Positions 41,841-50,949 of a stretch of 64,000 bases of DNA are shown piece by piece. The stretch spans positions 1 through 64,000 of the forward strand of contig JAUWAU010000020.1 in assembly GCA_030601885.1 (NCBI GenBank), written 5' to 3'. Made by a program: the position numbers and the translations under genes. The DNA comes from Armatimonadota bacterium (GTDB lineage Bacteria > Armatimonadota > Zipacnadia > JAUWAU01). The stretch's first letter is position 1. The number at the start of each line of letters is the position of its first letter. The notes under the pieces are model-generated. The model saw nothing but the letters and a program-made list of their open reading frames with translations. It was not told the origin of the DNA and did not search any database.

Positions 41841-42158
41841 ATGCAGCTCCACGAGGGACAACTGACTGAACTGGTGCGCCGGATCGTGGAGACGGTGCAT
41901 CCGTTGCGCATTATCGCGTTCGGCTCAGCGGCGCGGGGCGAGCTGGGGCCCGACAGCGATGTGGACGTGCTCGTCGTGATGCCTGACGGTACGCACCGGC
42001 TCCGGACGATGCAGCTCCTGCACACGAAGCTCTTCGGCATCCCGCTCGCAGTCGATGTCCTCGTGGCCACCCCGACGGATCTCGATCGCCATCGTCACAA
42101 TATCGGATTGATCTACCGCACGATCCTCGAGGAGGGAAAGGAAGTCTATGCCGCGTGA
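41841..42158 (+). CDS. MNT-type nucleotidyltransferase antitoxin
   Basis: A 105-residue minimal nucleotidyltransferase domain. The signature is FGSAARGELGPDSDVDVLVV, containing G28-S29 and metal-binding D40 and D42, with AVDVLVATPTDL as the third acidic strand. Such proteins are antitoxins that modify the HEPN ribonuclease encoded next to them. Here the partner is reduced to a 12-codon stub starting inside the 3' end of this gene (42148), so the pair is broken. GGAG lies 8 nt before the ATG. The gene lies in the tmRNA-linked accessory stretch, and the domain itself looks intact. Confidence 0.85.
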   Translation: MQLHEGQLTELVRRIVETVHPLRIIAFGSAARGELGPDSDVDVLVVMPDGTHRLRTMQLLHTKLFGIPLAVDVLVATPTDLDRHRHNIGLIYRTILEEGKEVYAA

Positions 42159-42186
42159 TCCGGATCAGCCGCGGCGCAGCGCCTGA
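42148..42186 (+). pseudogene. Stub of a HEPN toxin gene
   Basis: An ATG within the end of the MNT gene opens MPRDPDQPRRSA and then stops. The start and the overlap match the usual beginning of HEPN partners (MPRDPD). No further HEPN sequence is seen downstream. Confidence 0.5.
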
Positions 42187-42331
42187 CGGAATCAGTCCTC
42201 GCTTGGGCAGAGAAACGCCCGCGGGCTGGTTTGGTCTAATAGATGCATGCGGCTCCGTTGAGGAGACGGTCTCAACTCGTCTCAGCGTACGGGCCCACAT
42301 GGAATCGCACTAACGTAACGAGCTCAGAACA

Positions 42332-44038
42332 ATGCGCGGATGCACGCCAGCGAACATCGGTGTACGAGGTGTCTTGCCCCGCCGTTTGGCGGCGTTTCTC
42401 GCTTGTCTGGTTGCCCCCGCCGTCTTGGGGGCGGATCCGGACGCGGCCGTGGAAGTCATCGTCGGCGGGGAGGCGTTGGCGCTGAAGCCGCCTGCGGAGA
42501 TGCGCGACGGCAAGGTGATAGCTGCACTGCGGCCGTGTCTCACCGCAGTTGGCGCTCGCATCGCCAAGACATCGAAGAAGCAGCTCGCAATCGTTACTCC
42601 GGACGGCTCCGAGGCGTACATTGACCTTGAGCATCAGACGCTCACAGTGGGCGGGACGACGCGCGCCCTGTCGGCTCCGACGAAACTGCGCAACGGCAAG
42701 CACATCGGGCCCATCGCCGACGTGCTCCGGGCGCTGGGGCTTGCGGCCACGTGGGACGCGAGCGCCCGCGCGTTGCGTGTTCACCCATGTGTGACGGACG
42801 TGCGAGTGCATGGCGACGAAAATGGCGTGGTGGTGGAGATACTCACCTCCGCGCCTGCCGCGTTCTCGGCACACACCCTTTCGGCTCCCTCGCGCATCTA
42901 CGTTGATGTGAAGGACGCCGTGCTGCGTGTCCCGCAGGGCCCCACGCCCGTTGGTTTGCTCGGCGTGCAACGGGTCCGCAGCGGCTCTCCCTCGCAGCAG
43001 CCACCTGTTGCGCGTGTCGTGCTGGATCTGGACGAGGCCACGCAGTACCAGTGGAGTGTGGCTGAGGATGGGCGCAGCGCCCGGATCGCCATTGGCCGCG
43101 TCAGCGAGAGTGCGCCCGTGGTGGGGCCCCAGTGGGCGCAGGTTCGGGCCGTACAGACCTTCCCTTATCCAAGCGGCGGGGCCGACGTCGTGGCCCTGCT
43201 ATCGTCGCCGACGCGCTATGAGTACGACGTACGGCGGAAGCCTACGCGGATTGTGCTGGACTTGCTGGATGCCGTCCCGGCCATCGACCTGTCGTCTTTC
43301 GCCGGGGACGATCGTCTGGTGGAGCGAGTGCGAATGGGCGCCGCGCCGGCCGACGGGCATGCCCAGCTCGTGCTGGACATGCGCCAGCTCATGGCGTTTC
43401 AGGTGGTTACCGCCGACGACCCGCCGCGCATCGCCGTCCGCTTTCACCCGGCGCCGCTCCGCGAGCGCCTCATCGTGCTGGATCCCGGGCACGGCGGCAA
43501 AGATCCCGGGGCGATAGGCCGGAGGCTGCGGGAAAAAGACGTCAACCTCGACGTCAGCCACCGACTGAATGCTCTGCTGAGGCAGCACAGCGTGCGCACG
43601 ATCATGACGCGTACAACGGACGTTTACTTCCCCCTCTATGACCGTCCGGCGCTGGCGAACGCCGCGAATGCCGACATCTTCCTCAGCGTCCATCACAACG
43701 CCTGGCGGCGCCCGGATGGCGCGCACGGCACCGAGACGTACTACTGGCGGCCAAAGGACAAGTGTCTGGCCACCGTCATTCACGAGCACATGCTTGCCTC
43801 CCTCGGTCGCAAGGACAATGACGTGCGCCGGGGCAACTTCGCCGTGCTTCGCGAGAGCCGCATGGCGGCGGCGTTGTGCGAAATCGTGTACATCAACCAC
43901 TCGGAAGAGGAGGCTCTGGCGGCGAGCGAGAGCTTCCGCCAGCGCGCCGCCCGCGCCATATTTGACGGGCTGCGCCAATACGTCGAAGGCCCCGGAACAG
44001 CTCTGGAAGATGAGGGAGCGAAGGTGGGCAGGGGGTAG
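42332..44038 (+). CDS. N-acetylmuramoyl-L-alanine amidase with Cu-amine-oxidase-N and AMIN domains
   Basis: A secreted peptidoglycan amidase of 568 residues. A signal peptide (LAAFLACLVAPAVLGA, 19-34) leads into a copper-amine-oxidase-N-like domain (~40-150: VIVGGEALALKPPAEMRDGK, GPIADVLRALGL). Two AMIN-type domains follow (~155-255 and ~270-370), which target the cell wall. The amidase_3 domain starts at ~380 with zinc ligands in VLDPGHGGKDPG (H387), E401 (LREKDVNL), H454 (LSVHHNA) and catalytic E517 (LCEIVYINHSEEE). It cuts the amide between MurNAc and the stem peptide. The gene begins a run with gerM, rph and rdgB; gerM starts 2 nt after it. Confidence 0.93.
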   Translation: MRGCTPANIGVRGVLPRRLAAFLACLVAPAVLGADPDAAVEVIVGGEALALKPPAEMRDGKVIAALRPCLTAVGARIAKTSKKQLAIVTPDGSEAYIDLEHQTLTVGGTTRALSAPTKLRNGKHIGPIADVLRALGLAATWDASARALRVHPCVTDVRVHGDENGVVVEILTSAPAAFSAHTLSAPSRIYVDVKDAVLRVPQGPTPVGLLGVQRVRSGSPSQQPPVARVVLDLDEATQYQWSVAEDGRSARIAIGRVSESAPVVGPQWAQVRAVQTFPYPSGGADVVALLSSPTRYEYDVRRKPTRIVLDLLDAVPAIDLSSFAGDDRLVERVRMGAAPADGHAQLVLDMRQLMAFQVVTADDPPRIAVRFHPAPLRERLIVLDPGHGGKDPGAIGRRLREKDVNLDVSHRLNALLRQHSVRTIMTRTTDVYFPLYDRPALANAANADIFLSVHHNAWRRPDGAHGTETYYWRPKDKCLATVIHEHMLASLGRKDNDVRRGNFAVLRESRMAAALCEIVYINHSEEEALAASESFRQRAARAIFDGLRQYVEGPGTALEDEGAKVGRG

Positions 44039-44040
44039 CG

Positions 44041-44616
44041 ATGCGACGCTGTGTCCGGCGAGAGGTCTGGGCCTTCGCGATGGCTGCGCTGCTGTCCGTC
44101 GGGCTTAGTGGCTGCTCAAAGCGGCAGAACGCGGCGGGTCCGCAGCCGGGCCAGCGGCGCGGGCCGACGCCGCGGCGCGTGGCGCCCGGTGCTGAGGAAC
44201 GGATCCCCATCACGGCTTACTTCGCCGACTCGGCGACGGCGGCGCTCGCGCCCGTGCAGCGCGACGTGCGGAGCGACCCCGAAGCCGCAGCGGACGACGC
44301 GCTGCAGGCGCTCATAGAGGGCCCCATGCCCGACGAGGGACTCGAAGGGGTCATGCCCGATGGCACGGAGTTGGAGGAAGTGACGGTGGATGGCCGCACG
44401 GCTCGCGTGCGCATGAACGCAGCCTTCTACGACAATTTCCCCCGAGGCGGCGCATTCGGTGGTCTGTGCCTGTACGGCATTGTGAACACGCTGACGAGCA
44501 TTCCGGGAATCGATGAAGTCATCATCGAAACGCCCGGTCGCCAGAAGCTCCTGGGGGAGCTCGACGTCGCAGAGCCGCTGCGGCGAAACGACGACCTCGT
44601 GGCCGCGAAGCCTTAG
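44041..44616 (+). CDS. GerMN-domain lipoprotein
   Basis: A 191-residue lipoprotein with a type II signal (MAALLSVGLSGC, lipobox LSGC). The single GerMN domain (~55-185) has ITAYFADSATAALAPVQRDV, ALQALIEGPMPDEGLEGVMP, ARVRMNAAFYDNFP and LYGIVNTLTSIPGIDEV. The domain is known from GerM of sporulating Firmicutes, where it takes part in envelope assembly, and from LpqB-type proteins. No sporulation genes are visible here. Position directly after the amidase and before rph mirrors the gerM-rph-rdgB order of Bacillus. It probably helps cell-wall remodelling at the outer face of the membrane. Confidence 0.88.
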   Translation: MRRCVRREVWAFAMAALLSVGLSGCSKRQNAAGPQPGQRRGPTPRRVAPGAEERIPITAYFADSATAALAPVQRDVRSDPEAAADDALQALIEGPMPDEGLEGVMPDGTELEEVTVDGRTARVRMNAAFYDNFPRGGAFGGLCLYGIVNTLTSIPGIDEVIIETPGRQKLLGELDVAEPLRRNDDLVAAKP

Positions 44617-44657
44617 GACGATGGCAACAGGCCGGCGAAAGCAGGGAGGCAGCCACA

Positions 44658-45386
44658 GTGCGAATCGACGGCCGAGCGCAGGACGAACTGCGGGCGTGCA
44701 CCATCCAGCCGGGCGCCCTGCGCCACGCCGAGGGCTCGTGCCAAATCGAGCTGGGGGACACCCGGGTACTGTGCGCGGCGACGGTGGAGGATAGAGTGCC
44801 GCGGTGGCTATACGGGAGCGACAGCGGGTGGGTGACTGCCGAATACGCCATGCTGCCGCGGGCCGGCCACGAGCGTACTCCGCGCGAGATCACGCGCGGG
44901 CGCCCGGCGGCACGTTCGATGGAGATACAGCGACTCATTGGTCGCTGCCTGCGGGCGGTCGTGGACCTTCGCGCCATTGGCGAGCGGAGCATCATCGTTG
45001 ACTGCGACGTGCTCCAGGCCGACGGCGGCACACGCACAGCGGCCGTCACCGGCGGTTTTGTGGCGTTGGTCGAGGCGATCGCCGCGCTGCGGGAAGAGCG
45101 GGTGATCCGCCAGAATCCCATCCGGGACCTCGTGGCAGCCGTCAGCGTGGGCATCGTGGGCGGCGAGATGCTTCTGGATCTGTGCTACGAGGAAGATCGC
45201 CGAGCCGGCGTGGACTTGAACCTCGCCATGTGCGGCCGTGGGGCGTTGGTCGAAATCCAGGGGACGGCGGAGGGCACTCCGTTCACGCGGGAGCAGATGG
45301 ACGCTCTGGTCTCTCTCGGCCAGCAGGGAATCCAGCAGCTCGTGGCCTACCAGCGCGAAGTGCTCGGCGACAAGCTGAAAGCCTGA
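44658..45386 (+). CDS. rph: Ribonuclease PH
   Basis: A phosphate-dependent 3'-5' exoribonuclease that trims tRNA 3' ends. The 242 residues match the family length. Motifs include RIDGRAQDELR, GSCQIELGDTRVLCAATVED, GWVTAEYAMLPRAGHERTPRE (phosphate-site arginine region), RSMEIQRLIGRCLRAVVDL, IIVDCDVLQADGGTRTAAVTGGFVAL and GRGALVEIQGTAEGTPFTRE. The GTG start has GGGAGG 8 nt upstream. It lies 41 nt after the GerMN gene and 17 nt before rdgB, a conserved neighbourhood. Confidence 0.96.
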   Translation: MRIDGRAQDELRACTIQPGALRHAEGSCQIELGDTRVLCAATVEDRVPRWLYGSDSGWVTAEYAMLPRAGHERTPREITRGRPAARSMEIQRLIGRCLRAVVDLRAIGERSIIVDCDVLQADGGTRTAAVTGGFVALVEAIAALREERVIRQNPIRDLVAAVSVGIVGGEMLLDLCYEEDRRAGVDLNLAMCGRGALVEIQGTAEGTPFTREQMDALVSLGQQGIQQLVAYQREVLGDKLKA

Positions 45387-45403
45387 CAGGTACCGTCCCC
45401 GCG

Positions 45404-46045
45404 ATGCGCAAGGCCCCCGATAGAATCCTGCTCGCCACCGGCAATCAGGGAAAGGTGAGAGAGATACGGCGGCTGCTCGCCGGCGTGGACATCGAGCTTC
45501 CGTCCCTCGTGGACGTTCCCGCCGCGCCCGAACTGAGCGAACCACACTCGAGCTTCGAGGCCAATGCGGTGTACAAGGCCTGCTCGGCGGCCCGCGCCAC
45601 CGGGATGTACGCCGTTGCCGATGACTCGGGGCTCGAGATAGACGCCCTCGACGGCTTCCCCGGCGTGGCGTCCAGCCGTTTTGCCGGGCCAGAAGCATCG
45701 GACGCGGATCGCATCGCAGCAATTCTCGAGCGGATGCGGGGCGTGCCGGCGGAGAACCGCGCCGCACGATTCGTCTGCGTTGCGGCGCTGTGTGCGCCTG
45801 CCGGCGACGTGGCGGTCTGGCGCGGGACGTGCGAGGGCGTGATAGCCGAGGCACCCCGCGGCACGGGCGGCTTCGGGTTCGACCCGATCTTCTTCGTCCC
45901 CTCGTATCGACAGACGATGGCGGAAATGCCGCTGGAGCTCAAGAACCGGCTGAGCCACCGGGCGGCTGCCTTCGCACAAGTGCGCCGCGATCTGGCCGCC
46001 GCAACGCTGCCGTTCAGGCGCCCGGGACGCGGTTGTGCCGGTTGA
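45404..46045 (+). CDS. rdgB: dITP/XTP pyrophosphatase (RdgB/HAM1 family)
   Basis: Hydrolyses non-canonical purine nucleoside triphosphates to keep them out of DNA and RNA. ATG at 45404 begins the family motif RILLATGNQGKVREIRRLLAG. Later motifs are ELSEPHSSFEANAVYKACSA, YAVADDSGLEIDALDGFPGVASSRFAG, GVIAEAPRGTGGFGFDPIFFVPSYRQTMAEM and ELKNRLSHRAAAF, all typical of RdgB. It has 213 residues, close to normal. The ribosome-binding site is weak, so it may be coupled to rph 17 nt upstream. The end of the gene carries the -35 box of the next gene's promoter. Confidence 0.95.
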   Translation: MRKAPDRILLATGNQGKVREIRRLLAGVDIELPSLVDVPAAPELSEPHSSFEANAVYKACSAARATGMYAVADDSGLEIDALDGFPGVASSRFAGPEASDADRIAAILERMRGVPAENRAARFVCVAALCAPAGDVAVWRGTCEGVIAEAPRGTGGFGFDPIFFVPSYRQTMAEMPLELKNRLSHRAAAFAQVRRDLAAATLPFRRPGRGCAG

Positions 46046-46070
46046 CTTGAATAGGCGGCTATGGTACACT
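46042..46070 (+). promoter_or_regulatory. Promoter within the end of rdgB
   Basis: TTGACT (46042-46047), 17-bp spacer, TACACT (46065-46070), 64 nt before the next start. It would separate the lysA-side transcription unit from the amidase-rdgB genes. Confidence 0.7.
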
Positions 46071-46133
46071 TTGCGCAGTTCGGGTGCCGTAAACCGCAAC
46101 AATACCCCAAGCCTTGCGCGGGAGGGATTCTGT

Positions 46134-48020
46134 ATGCGACTCCCCCGGGTGGCGCTGTACGGCGCATTGTGCCTCGTGTGCGCTTTTATCTCCGTGGTCA
46201 TCGCAGCAGGAAGCGACCGACTGGCGCCCCAGGTATCGATCACGCAGCCCGAAGATTCTGCCACGCTGCAGGGAAGCACCGATCTCAGCGTCAAATACGT
46301 GAGCTCCTCCAACCAGCCCATCGTGCGTGTGGACATCTGGATCGACGATGGGCGTATGATCAGCTACAAGCTCAAAGAGCCTGTGCTGAGGGGCAAGACT
46401 CAGTTCCGACTGCACACCGGGCAGCTCGCGGACGGTGAGCACCGTCTCCAGGCGCAGGTGTTCGATGCCGCCGGGCGTGCCGGTCAGGCGCGGATCAGCG
46501 TTCGCGTTCGGAATGAGTACCCGGCAGCCCCTGTTCCGGAGGTGAGCCCACCGGCGGCCGATCTCATCCCGCCTGCGGTCCGCGTACGCCAGCCTCAGAA
46601 TGGCGCTCGCGTCAGCGGGCGGATGCAGGTCAGCGTCGAGGCCACAGACGAGACCAAGGTGCTGTGTGTGCTGCTGTTCGTCGATGACGAATTTGCGGCC
46701 ATGCGCAACTTCGAGCCGTACAACTTCGCCGTCGAGACGATCAAGTTGTCCGAGGGCGTCCACACCGTTAGCGCCTGTGCCTTCGATGCAGCGCAGAATA
46801 AGGGTGAATCGGCCACAACATACTTTGTGGTGGACAACGCGCGGGCGACGGTGGCGAGCGCGGAGCCGCTGAAGCTGCAGCCGGGCGACGCGCCTCGCGG
46901 ACCGGAGTCGGTCAGCATCGAGCCTGACGCGCCCGAGACGGCCGCCGCGCTGCCGACGGGGCCCGTCGAGGGCGCAGCTACGAGTGCGCCGCGGCCCGCA
47001 CCAGAGCTGGCGATGCAGAGCGGACGCCTGCCGGCCACAGAGCGCATGGCCTCCGCGCCGCAGCTCGCGATGCCAGAGCGCGTCAGGCCCGCCCCGAAAC
47101 GGTCGTCAGCGGTCACGTCGCGGGCGGAGCTTCGTGTCGAGCAAGCGGCTGCGGCAGCCATCGGTACGCCCAAGCGGACGTCCGTGGCTCTTCGGCCCAA
47201 AACCACGCGGCCCGAGATACCGGTGGCCGTGGCGCCGGCAGCGGTGAGCAGGAGCAGTGCCCGGGTGGCCGCGCGAAGCAGGGCGACGGCCCACATGTCG
47301 GCGCGCTCCAAGACGGCGTCGGGCCAAGTTGCGAGCGTTCCGGCGCTTCCCGCGGCAAAAGCGCGGCCGCCAGCATCATCGTATTCGTCGGTGCAAGCTG
47401 CGCCGGTGCTCGCCGCGGCAAGGCCCTCGGCGCCTGGCCGAACGCTCTTCGCCTCAGGACGCATCGACAGCCAGCCGCCGGCGCGAACCCCGGTGCCCGC
47501 GACCGTGCGCACGGACCGAGTGGAGCGCTACGCCATGGTCCCGAGAAACGCGGTCACGGTGGCAGCGCCGAAGCGCGACACGGTGACCACGTCCGCCGGA
47601 CAGCGGATCAGCTCGCCCGGCACGTCCTTCGTGGACGCCACGCACGTGATACATCTGGGCGGCAAAGCAGTGCAGGTAGTGTTCGACCAGGAGCTGCTCA
47701 AGCTCCGCACGCGGCCGACACAACGGGGGGGCATTGCGATGGGCCCCTTCCGCGAGATATTCGAGCACACGGGGGGCGTCGTCCACTGGTACCCGGTGGA
47801 CAAGCGCGTCACGGCGTACAATGGGAATACAACCGTGGAGCTCAAGATCGGACACGACCAAGCCACGGTAGACAGCGACACGGTGTGGCTAGAGCTGGCG
47901 CCGTTCATCAGGAACGGCCGCACCATGGTGCCCTTTGGGTTCATCAGCAAGGTATTGGATGTCACGGTGAAGTACGAGCCGAAGAGCGGTCGGATCCAGA
48001 TAACGTCGAACAAGTTCTGA
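46134..48020 (+). CDS. Secreted Ig-like protein with C-terminal Cu-amine-oxidase-N domain
   Basis: ATG at 46134 has GGGAGGG about 7 nt upstream; the open frame before it is out of context. A signal peptide (VALYGALCLVCAFISVVIAAG) is followed by two Ig-like domains. The first is VSITQPEDSATLQGSTDLSV to GRAGQARISVRV; the second is VRVRQPQNGARVSGRMQVSV to NKGESATTYFVVD. A ~250-residue Ala/Pro/Arg-rich linker follows. The C-terminal ~120 residues are a copper-amine-oxidase-N type domain (VIHLGGKAVQVVFDQELLKL, YPVDKRVTAYNGNTTVELKIG, FIRNGRTMVPFGFISKVL), usually found on cell-wall proteins. No catalytic site is present. It is probably an envelope structural or adhesion protein, with the linker spanning the wall. 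Confidence 0.85.
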   Translation: MRLPRVALYGALCLVCAFISVVIAAGSDRLAPQVSITQPEDSATLQGSTDLSVKYVSSSNQPIVRVDIWIDDGRMISYKLKEPVLRGKTQFRLHTGQLADGEHRLQAQVFDAAGRAGQARISVRVRNEYPAAPVPEVSPPAADLIPPAVRVRQPQNGARVSGRMQVSVEATDETKVLCVLLFVDDEFAAMRNFEPYNFAVETIKLSEGVHTVSACAFDAAQNKGESATTYFVVDNARATVASAEPLKLQPGDAPRGPESVSIEPDAPETAAALPTGPVEGAATSAPRPAPELAMQSGRLPATERMASAPQLAMPERVRPAPKRSSAVTSRAELRVEQAAAAAIGTPKRTSVALRPKTTRPEIPVAVAPAAVSRSSARVAARSRATAHMSARSKTASGQVASVPALPAAKARPPASSYSSVQAAPVLAAARPSAPGRTLFASGRIDSQPPARTPVPATVRTDRVERYAMVPRNAVTVAAPKRDTVTTSAGQRISSPGTSFVDATHVIHLGGKAVQVVFDQELLKLRTRPTQRGGIAMGPFREIFEHTGGVVHWYPVDKRVTAYNGNTTVELKIGHDQATVDSDTVWLELAPFIRNGRTMVPFGFISKVLDVTVKYEPKSGRIQITSNKF

Positions 48021-48219
48021 TCGCCAGACTCGCGAGAGGGGGCATGGGGCGTCCGGATCAGATATTCGTGGCTGAGTTCATAGACAACGGAAGGACGAGG
48101 TTGCATCGTCGAACGTCCGAGTGACCTTGCTTCCGGGGTCCCGTATTCGGTGGAGTGAGCAGGGGCTCAGGAGGATAGCTTGGGCGTTTTTTGCAATACT
48201 GACAGGGCGGAGTCACGTC

Positions 48220-49557
48220 ATGCAGATGAAAGGCACGCAGCGGATTAACGCGGCGGGACACTTGGAGATCGGCGGGTGTGATACCGTGGAGCTGGCCCGC
48301 GAGTTCGGCACGCCGCTGTACGTGCTCGACGAAGCCCAGGTGCGTGGGCTGTGCCGGGAGTATCTGCAGCAGTTTGGCGCACGGTATCACCATGTGATGG
48401 TGGCGTATGCGGGCAAGGCGCTCCTGACGAAGGCGATCTGCGCCATCATGGAGTCCGAAGGTCTGCATCTGGATGTCTGCTCGGCCGGAGAACTGTATAC
48501 GGCCCTGGACGCCGACTTCCCGCCGGAACACATCAAATTCCACGGCAACATGAAGCTGGCAGAAGAGCTGCAGATGTGCATTGACAACCACGTGGGGCTG
48601 ATCGTCGCCGACAGCCTGCCTGAGCTTGGCGACATAAACGAGCTGGGCGCCGGCAACGGTACCGTCGTGGACATTGCCATTCGGGTCAGTCCGGGCATCA
48701 AGGCGCAGACGCACACGTATACGCAAACGGGGCGGTTGGACTCGAAATTCGGCCTCGGGGTCGAATACGGCGCAGCGATGGCAGGGATCGTCGCCGCCAG
48801 CGAAATGCCACACCTGGCTCTGCGGGGTATCCACTGTCACATCGGCTCGCCGATCTTTGCCCTCGAATCCTACGAGCGGGCCGTCGAAATAATGGTCGAT
48901 CTCGTGGCGGATGCCCGGGAGCAGCATGGCATCGAGCTGGCCGATCTGAATCTGGGCGGCGGGCTGGGCATTCGCTACACCCACGAGGACGCACCGCCGT
49001 CCATCGAGCACTTCGCTGAGCGCCTCTGCGGAGCCGTGCTGCGCCGCTGCGAGGAGCGGGGCATCGACCCTCCGACATTGACCCTGGAGCCGGGCCGCTC
49101 GCTCGTGGGGGAGGCGGGAACCACACTGTACACCATCGGGGTCATCAAGGACATCCCAGGTGTACGGACGTACGTCGCCGTTGACGGGGGCCTGTCCGAC
49201 AATCCGCGCCCGGCGTTGTACGGTGCGCAGTATGAGGCGATCATCGCCAACAAGGCCAACGAGCCGGCCAGCCGTGCCGTGCGCGTTGCCGGCAGGCATT
49301 GCGAGGCCGACACGCTCATCTCTGACACCACGGTACAGGAGCCGGAGTGCGGCGACATCCTCGCCGTGTTCGCCACGGGCGCGTACAACTACTCGATGGC
49401 CAGCAATTACAACCGCTTCCCGCGGCCGGCTATGGTTCTGGTGAACGACGGCGAGGCCGAGCTCATCACGGAGCGCGAGACGCTGGCGGACCTGGTCAGG
49501 CAGGACCTCGTCCCCGAACGACTGCGGGCACAGCGAGAAGTCGCCGAAGCCGAATGA
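48220..49557 (+). CDS. lysA: Diaminopimelate decarboxylase
   Basis: A PLP enzyme that makes L-lysine from meso-diaminopimelate. The 445 residues begin at ATG 48220, with GGCGGAG 7 nt upstream. The PLP lysine is K66 in MVAYAGKALLTKA. Further motifs are GLHLDVCSAGELYTAL, IKFHGNMK, SKFGLGVEYG, GIHCHIGSPIFALESY, LNLGGGLGIRYTHED, TLEPGRSLVGEAGTTLYTIG, VDGGLSDNPRPALYG, the substrate-site cysteine in RHCEADTL and TGAYNYSMASNYNRFPRP. It is the first of a long chain of same-strand genes with small gaps (cca follows after 25 nt). Confidence 0.97.
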   Translation: MQMKGTQRINAAGHLEIGGCDTVELAREFGTPLYVLDEAQVRGLCREYLQQFGARYHHVMVAYAGKALLTKAICAIMESEGLHLDVCSAGELYTALDADFPPEHIKFHGNMKLAEELQMCIDNHVGLIVADSLPELGDINELGAGNGTVVDIAIRVSPGIKAQTHTYTQTGRLDSKFGLGVEYGAAMAGIVAASEMPHLALRGIHCHIGSPIFALESYERAVEIMVDLVADAREQHGIELADLNLGGGLGIRYTHEDAPPSIEHFAERLCGAVLRRCEERGIDPPTLTLEPGRSLVGEAGTTLYTIGVIKDIPGVRTYVAVDGGLSDNPRPALYGAQYEAIIANKANEPASRAVRVAGRHCEADTLISDTTVQEPECGDILAVFATGAYNYSMASNYNRFPRPAMVLVNDGEAELITERETLADLVRQDLVPERLRAQREVAEAE

Positions 49558-49582
49558 GCGGCACAGGGATGAAGTGTGAGGC

Positions 49583-50938
49583 ATGCCAGAGGTCGATGTG
49601 GCACAGCGAATGGAGCGCCTCCTGCCGACGGACACCGTCACGCTCCTGAGGCACATCGGCGAGGCGGGCGACGCACTGGACTGTCCCACCTACGTCGTCG
49701 GCGGCCTGGCGCGGGACCTGCTCCTGGGTCGCCCGAGCTCGGACATCGACGTGATGGTGGAGGGCGACGCCCAGGCGCTGGGCCGGAGGCTTGCCGAGGA
49801 GTTGGAAGCTGAGCTCGAGTGTGACGATCGGTTCTTGACGTGCAAACTAATCCTGAAGTCGCGGCGGCCCATAGACGTGGCGACCGCCCGCTCGGAGATC
49901 TACGAGCATCCCGGCGCACTGCCAAAGGTGCAGCGGGCCACGGCGACCGATGAGCTGGGGCGAAGAGACTTCTCGATCAACGCACTGGCCATACGTCTGA
50001 ATGCCCGGCACTTCGGCAAGGTGCTCGATCCCTTCGGCGGCAGCGACGACATCCGCGCGGGCGTGCTCCGGGTTCTGCACGAAAACAGTTTTGCCGATGA
50101 TCCCACTCGCGTGTTCCGTGCAATCCGCTTCGCGGGCCGCTATCGGTTGAGCTTGGAGGAGCGCACACACCAGTGGGCGTTGGCGGCAATAGCCAGCGGG
50201 GCGGTGGATGGCATCAGCGTAGAGAGGCGGCGCCAGGAGATCATCGCCATCCTCTCGGAGCCCAGGCCCGCCGGGTGCCTTGCCCTCCTGGCAGAATACG
50301 GCGGGTTGAGATTCATTGACGCCGCGCTGCGGGTGACGCCTGAGGTCGAACGAGTTGTCGAGCGCATCGCGGAGCTCGTCAGCCAGGAGCTGCCCGGGCT
50401 GCGTGCGGGTGAGGCAGCGGACGACGAGGAGTCATGGCCCGAATCGTGGATGCTATATGCTGCTGCTCTCATGGAGCAGCTCGGGGACGAACGCGCGGCT
50501 CTGGCCTGCCGGCGGCTGAGACTCACGGCGGCGGCAACCAAACAGATCGTGGCTGCCGTCGAGCACTCACGCAGGAGCGCGACTGCGATGGCAGAGCCTG
50601 ACGAGGTGCCGGCAAGCCGCATTTATCAGGCGTTCGTCGGGATGCCGTTGAGCGCACCCATTCTGGCGCTGGCGCTGGCGCCTTCGCCGCAGGCCCGCAG
50701 CAGAATTCGTGGCTACCTGGGCACGCTGCGCCGCGTGACCGCGGACATAACGGGCGACGATCTGCTGGCCGAGGGGTACTCGTCCGGGCCGGCGTTTGCT
50801 GAAGCGCTCCGGGCTGGCCTTGGGGCCAAGCTCGACGGCCGCGCCGACACGCGGGAGGAGCAACTGCGGGTCGCGTTGACCGTGCTTCAACAGCATGCCG
50901 GGACAGACGCGCTCGGAGGTCCGAACCAGGAAGGGTAG
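49583..50938 (+). CDS. cca: CCA-adding/poly(A) polymerase family tRNA nucleotidyltransferase
   Basis: A class II nucleotidyltransferase that adds or repairs the tRNA CCA end or its A. The 451 residues open with the catalytic head: VVGGLARDLLLGRPSSDIDV, G40-G41 and metal ligands D54 and D56. Other motifs are RPIDVATARSEIYEHPGALP, RRDFSINALAIRL, DPFGGSDDIRAGVLRVLHENSF and DDPTRVFRAIRFAGRYRLSLEE, the flexible-neck arginine region. The C-terminal half is helical. Whether it adds CCA or only A cannot be told here; the one tRNA-like RNA in the window (tmRNA) encodes its CCA. It lies between lysA and the site-2 protease gene. Confidence 0.93.
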   Translation: MPEVDVAQRMERLLPTDTVTLLRHIGEAGDALDCPTYVVGGLARDLLLGRPSSDIDVMVEGDAQALGRRLAEELEAELECDDRFLTCKLILKSRRPIDVATARSEIYEHPGALPKVQRATATDELGRRDFSINALAIRLNARHFGKVLDPFGGSDDIRAGVLRVLHENSFADDPTRVFRAIRFAGRYRLSLEERTHQWALAAIASGAVDGISVERRRQEIIAILSEPRPAGCLALLAEYGGLRFIDAALRVTPEVERVVERIAELVSQELPGLRAGEAADDEESWPESWMLYAAALMEQLGDERAALACRRLRLTAAATKQIVAAVEHSRRSATAMAEPDEVPASRIYQAFVGMPLSAPILALALAPSPQARSRIRGYLGTLRRVTADITGDDLLAEGYSSGPAFAEALRAGLGAKLDGRADTREEQLRVALTVLQQHAGTDALGGPNQEG

Positions 50939-50949
50939 AGGTACGCGCC

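Noticed and set aside
48021-48219. Lysine riboswitch upstream of lysA
   Set aside because: No conserved lysine-riboswitch core can be found in the 199-nt gap.
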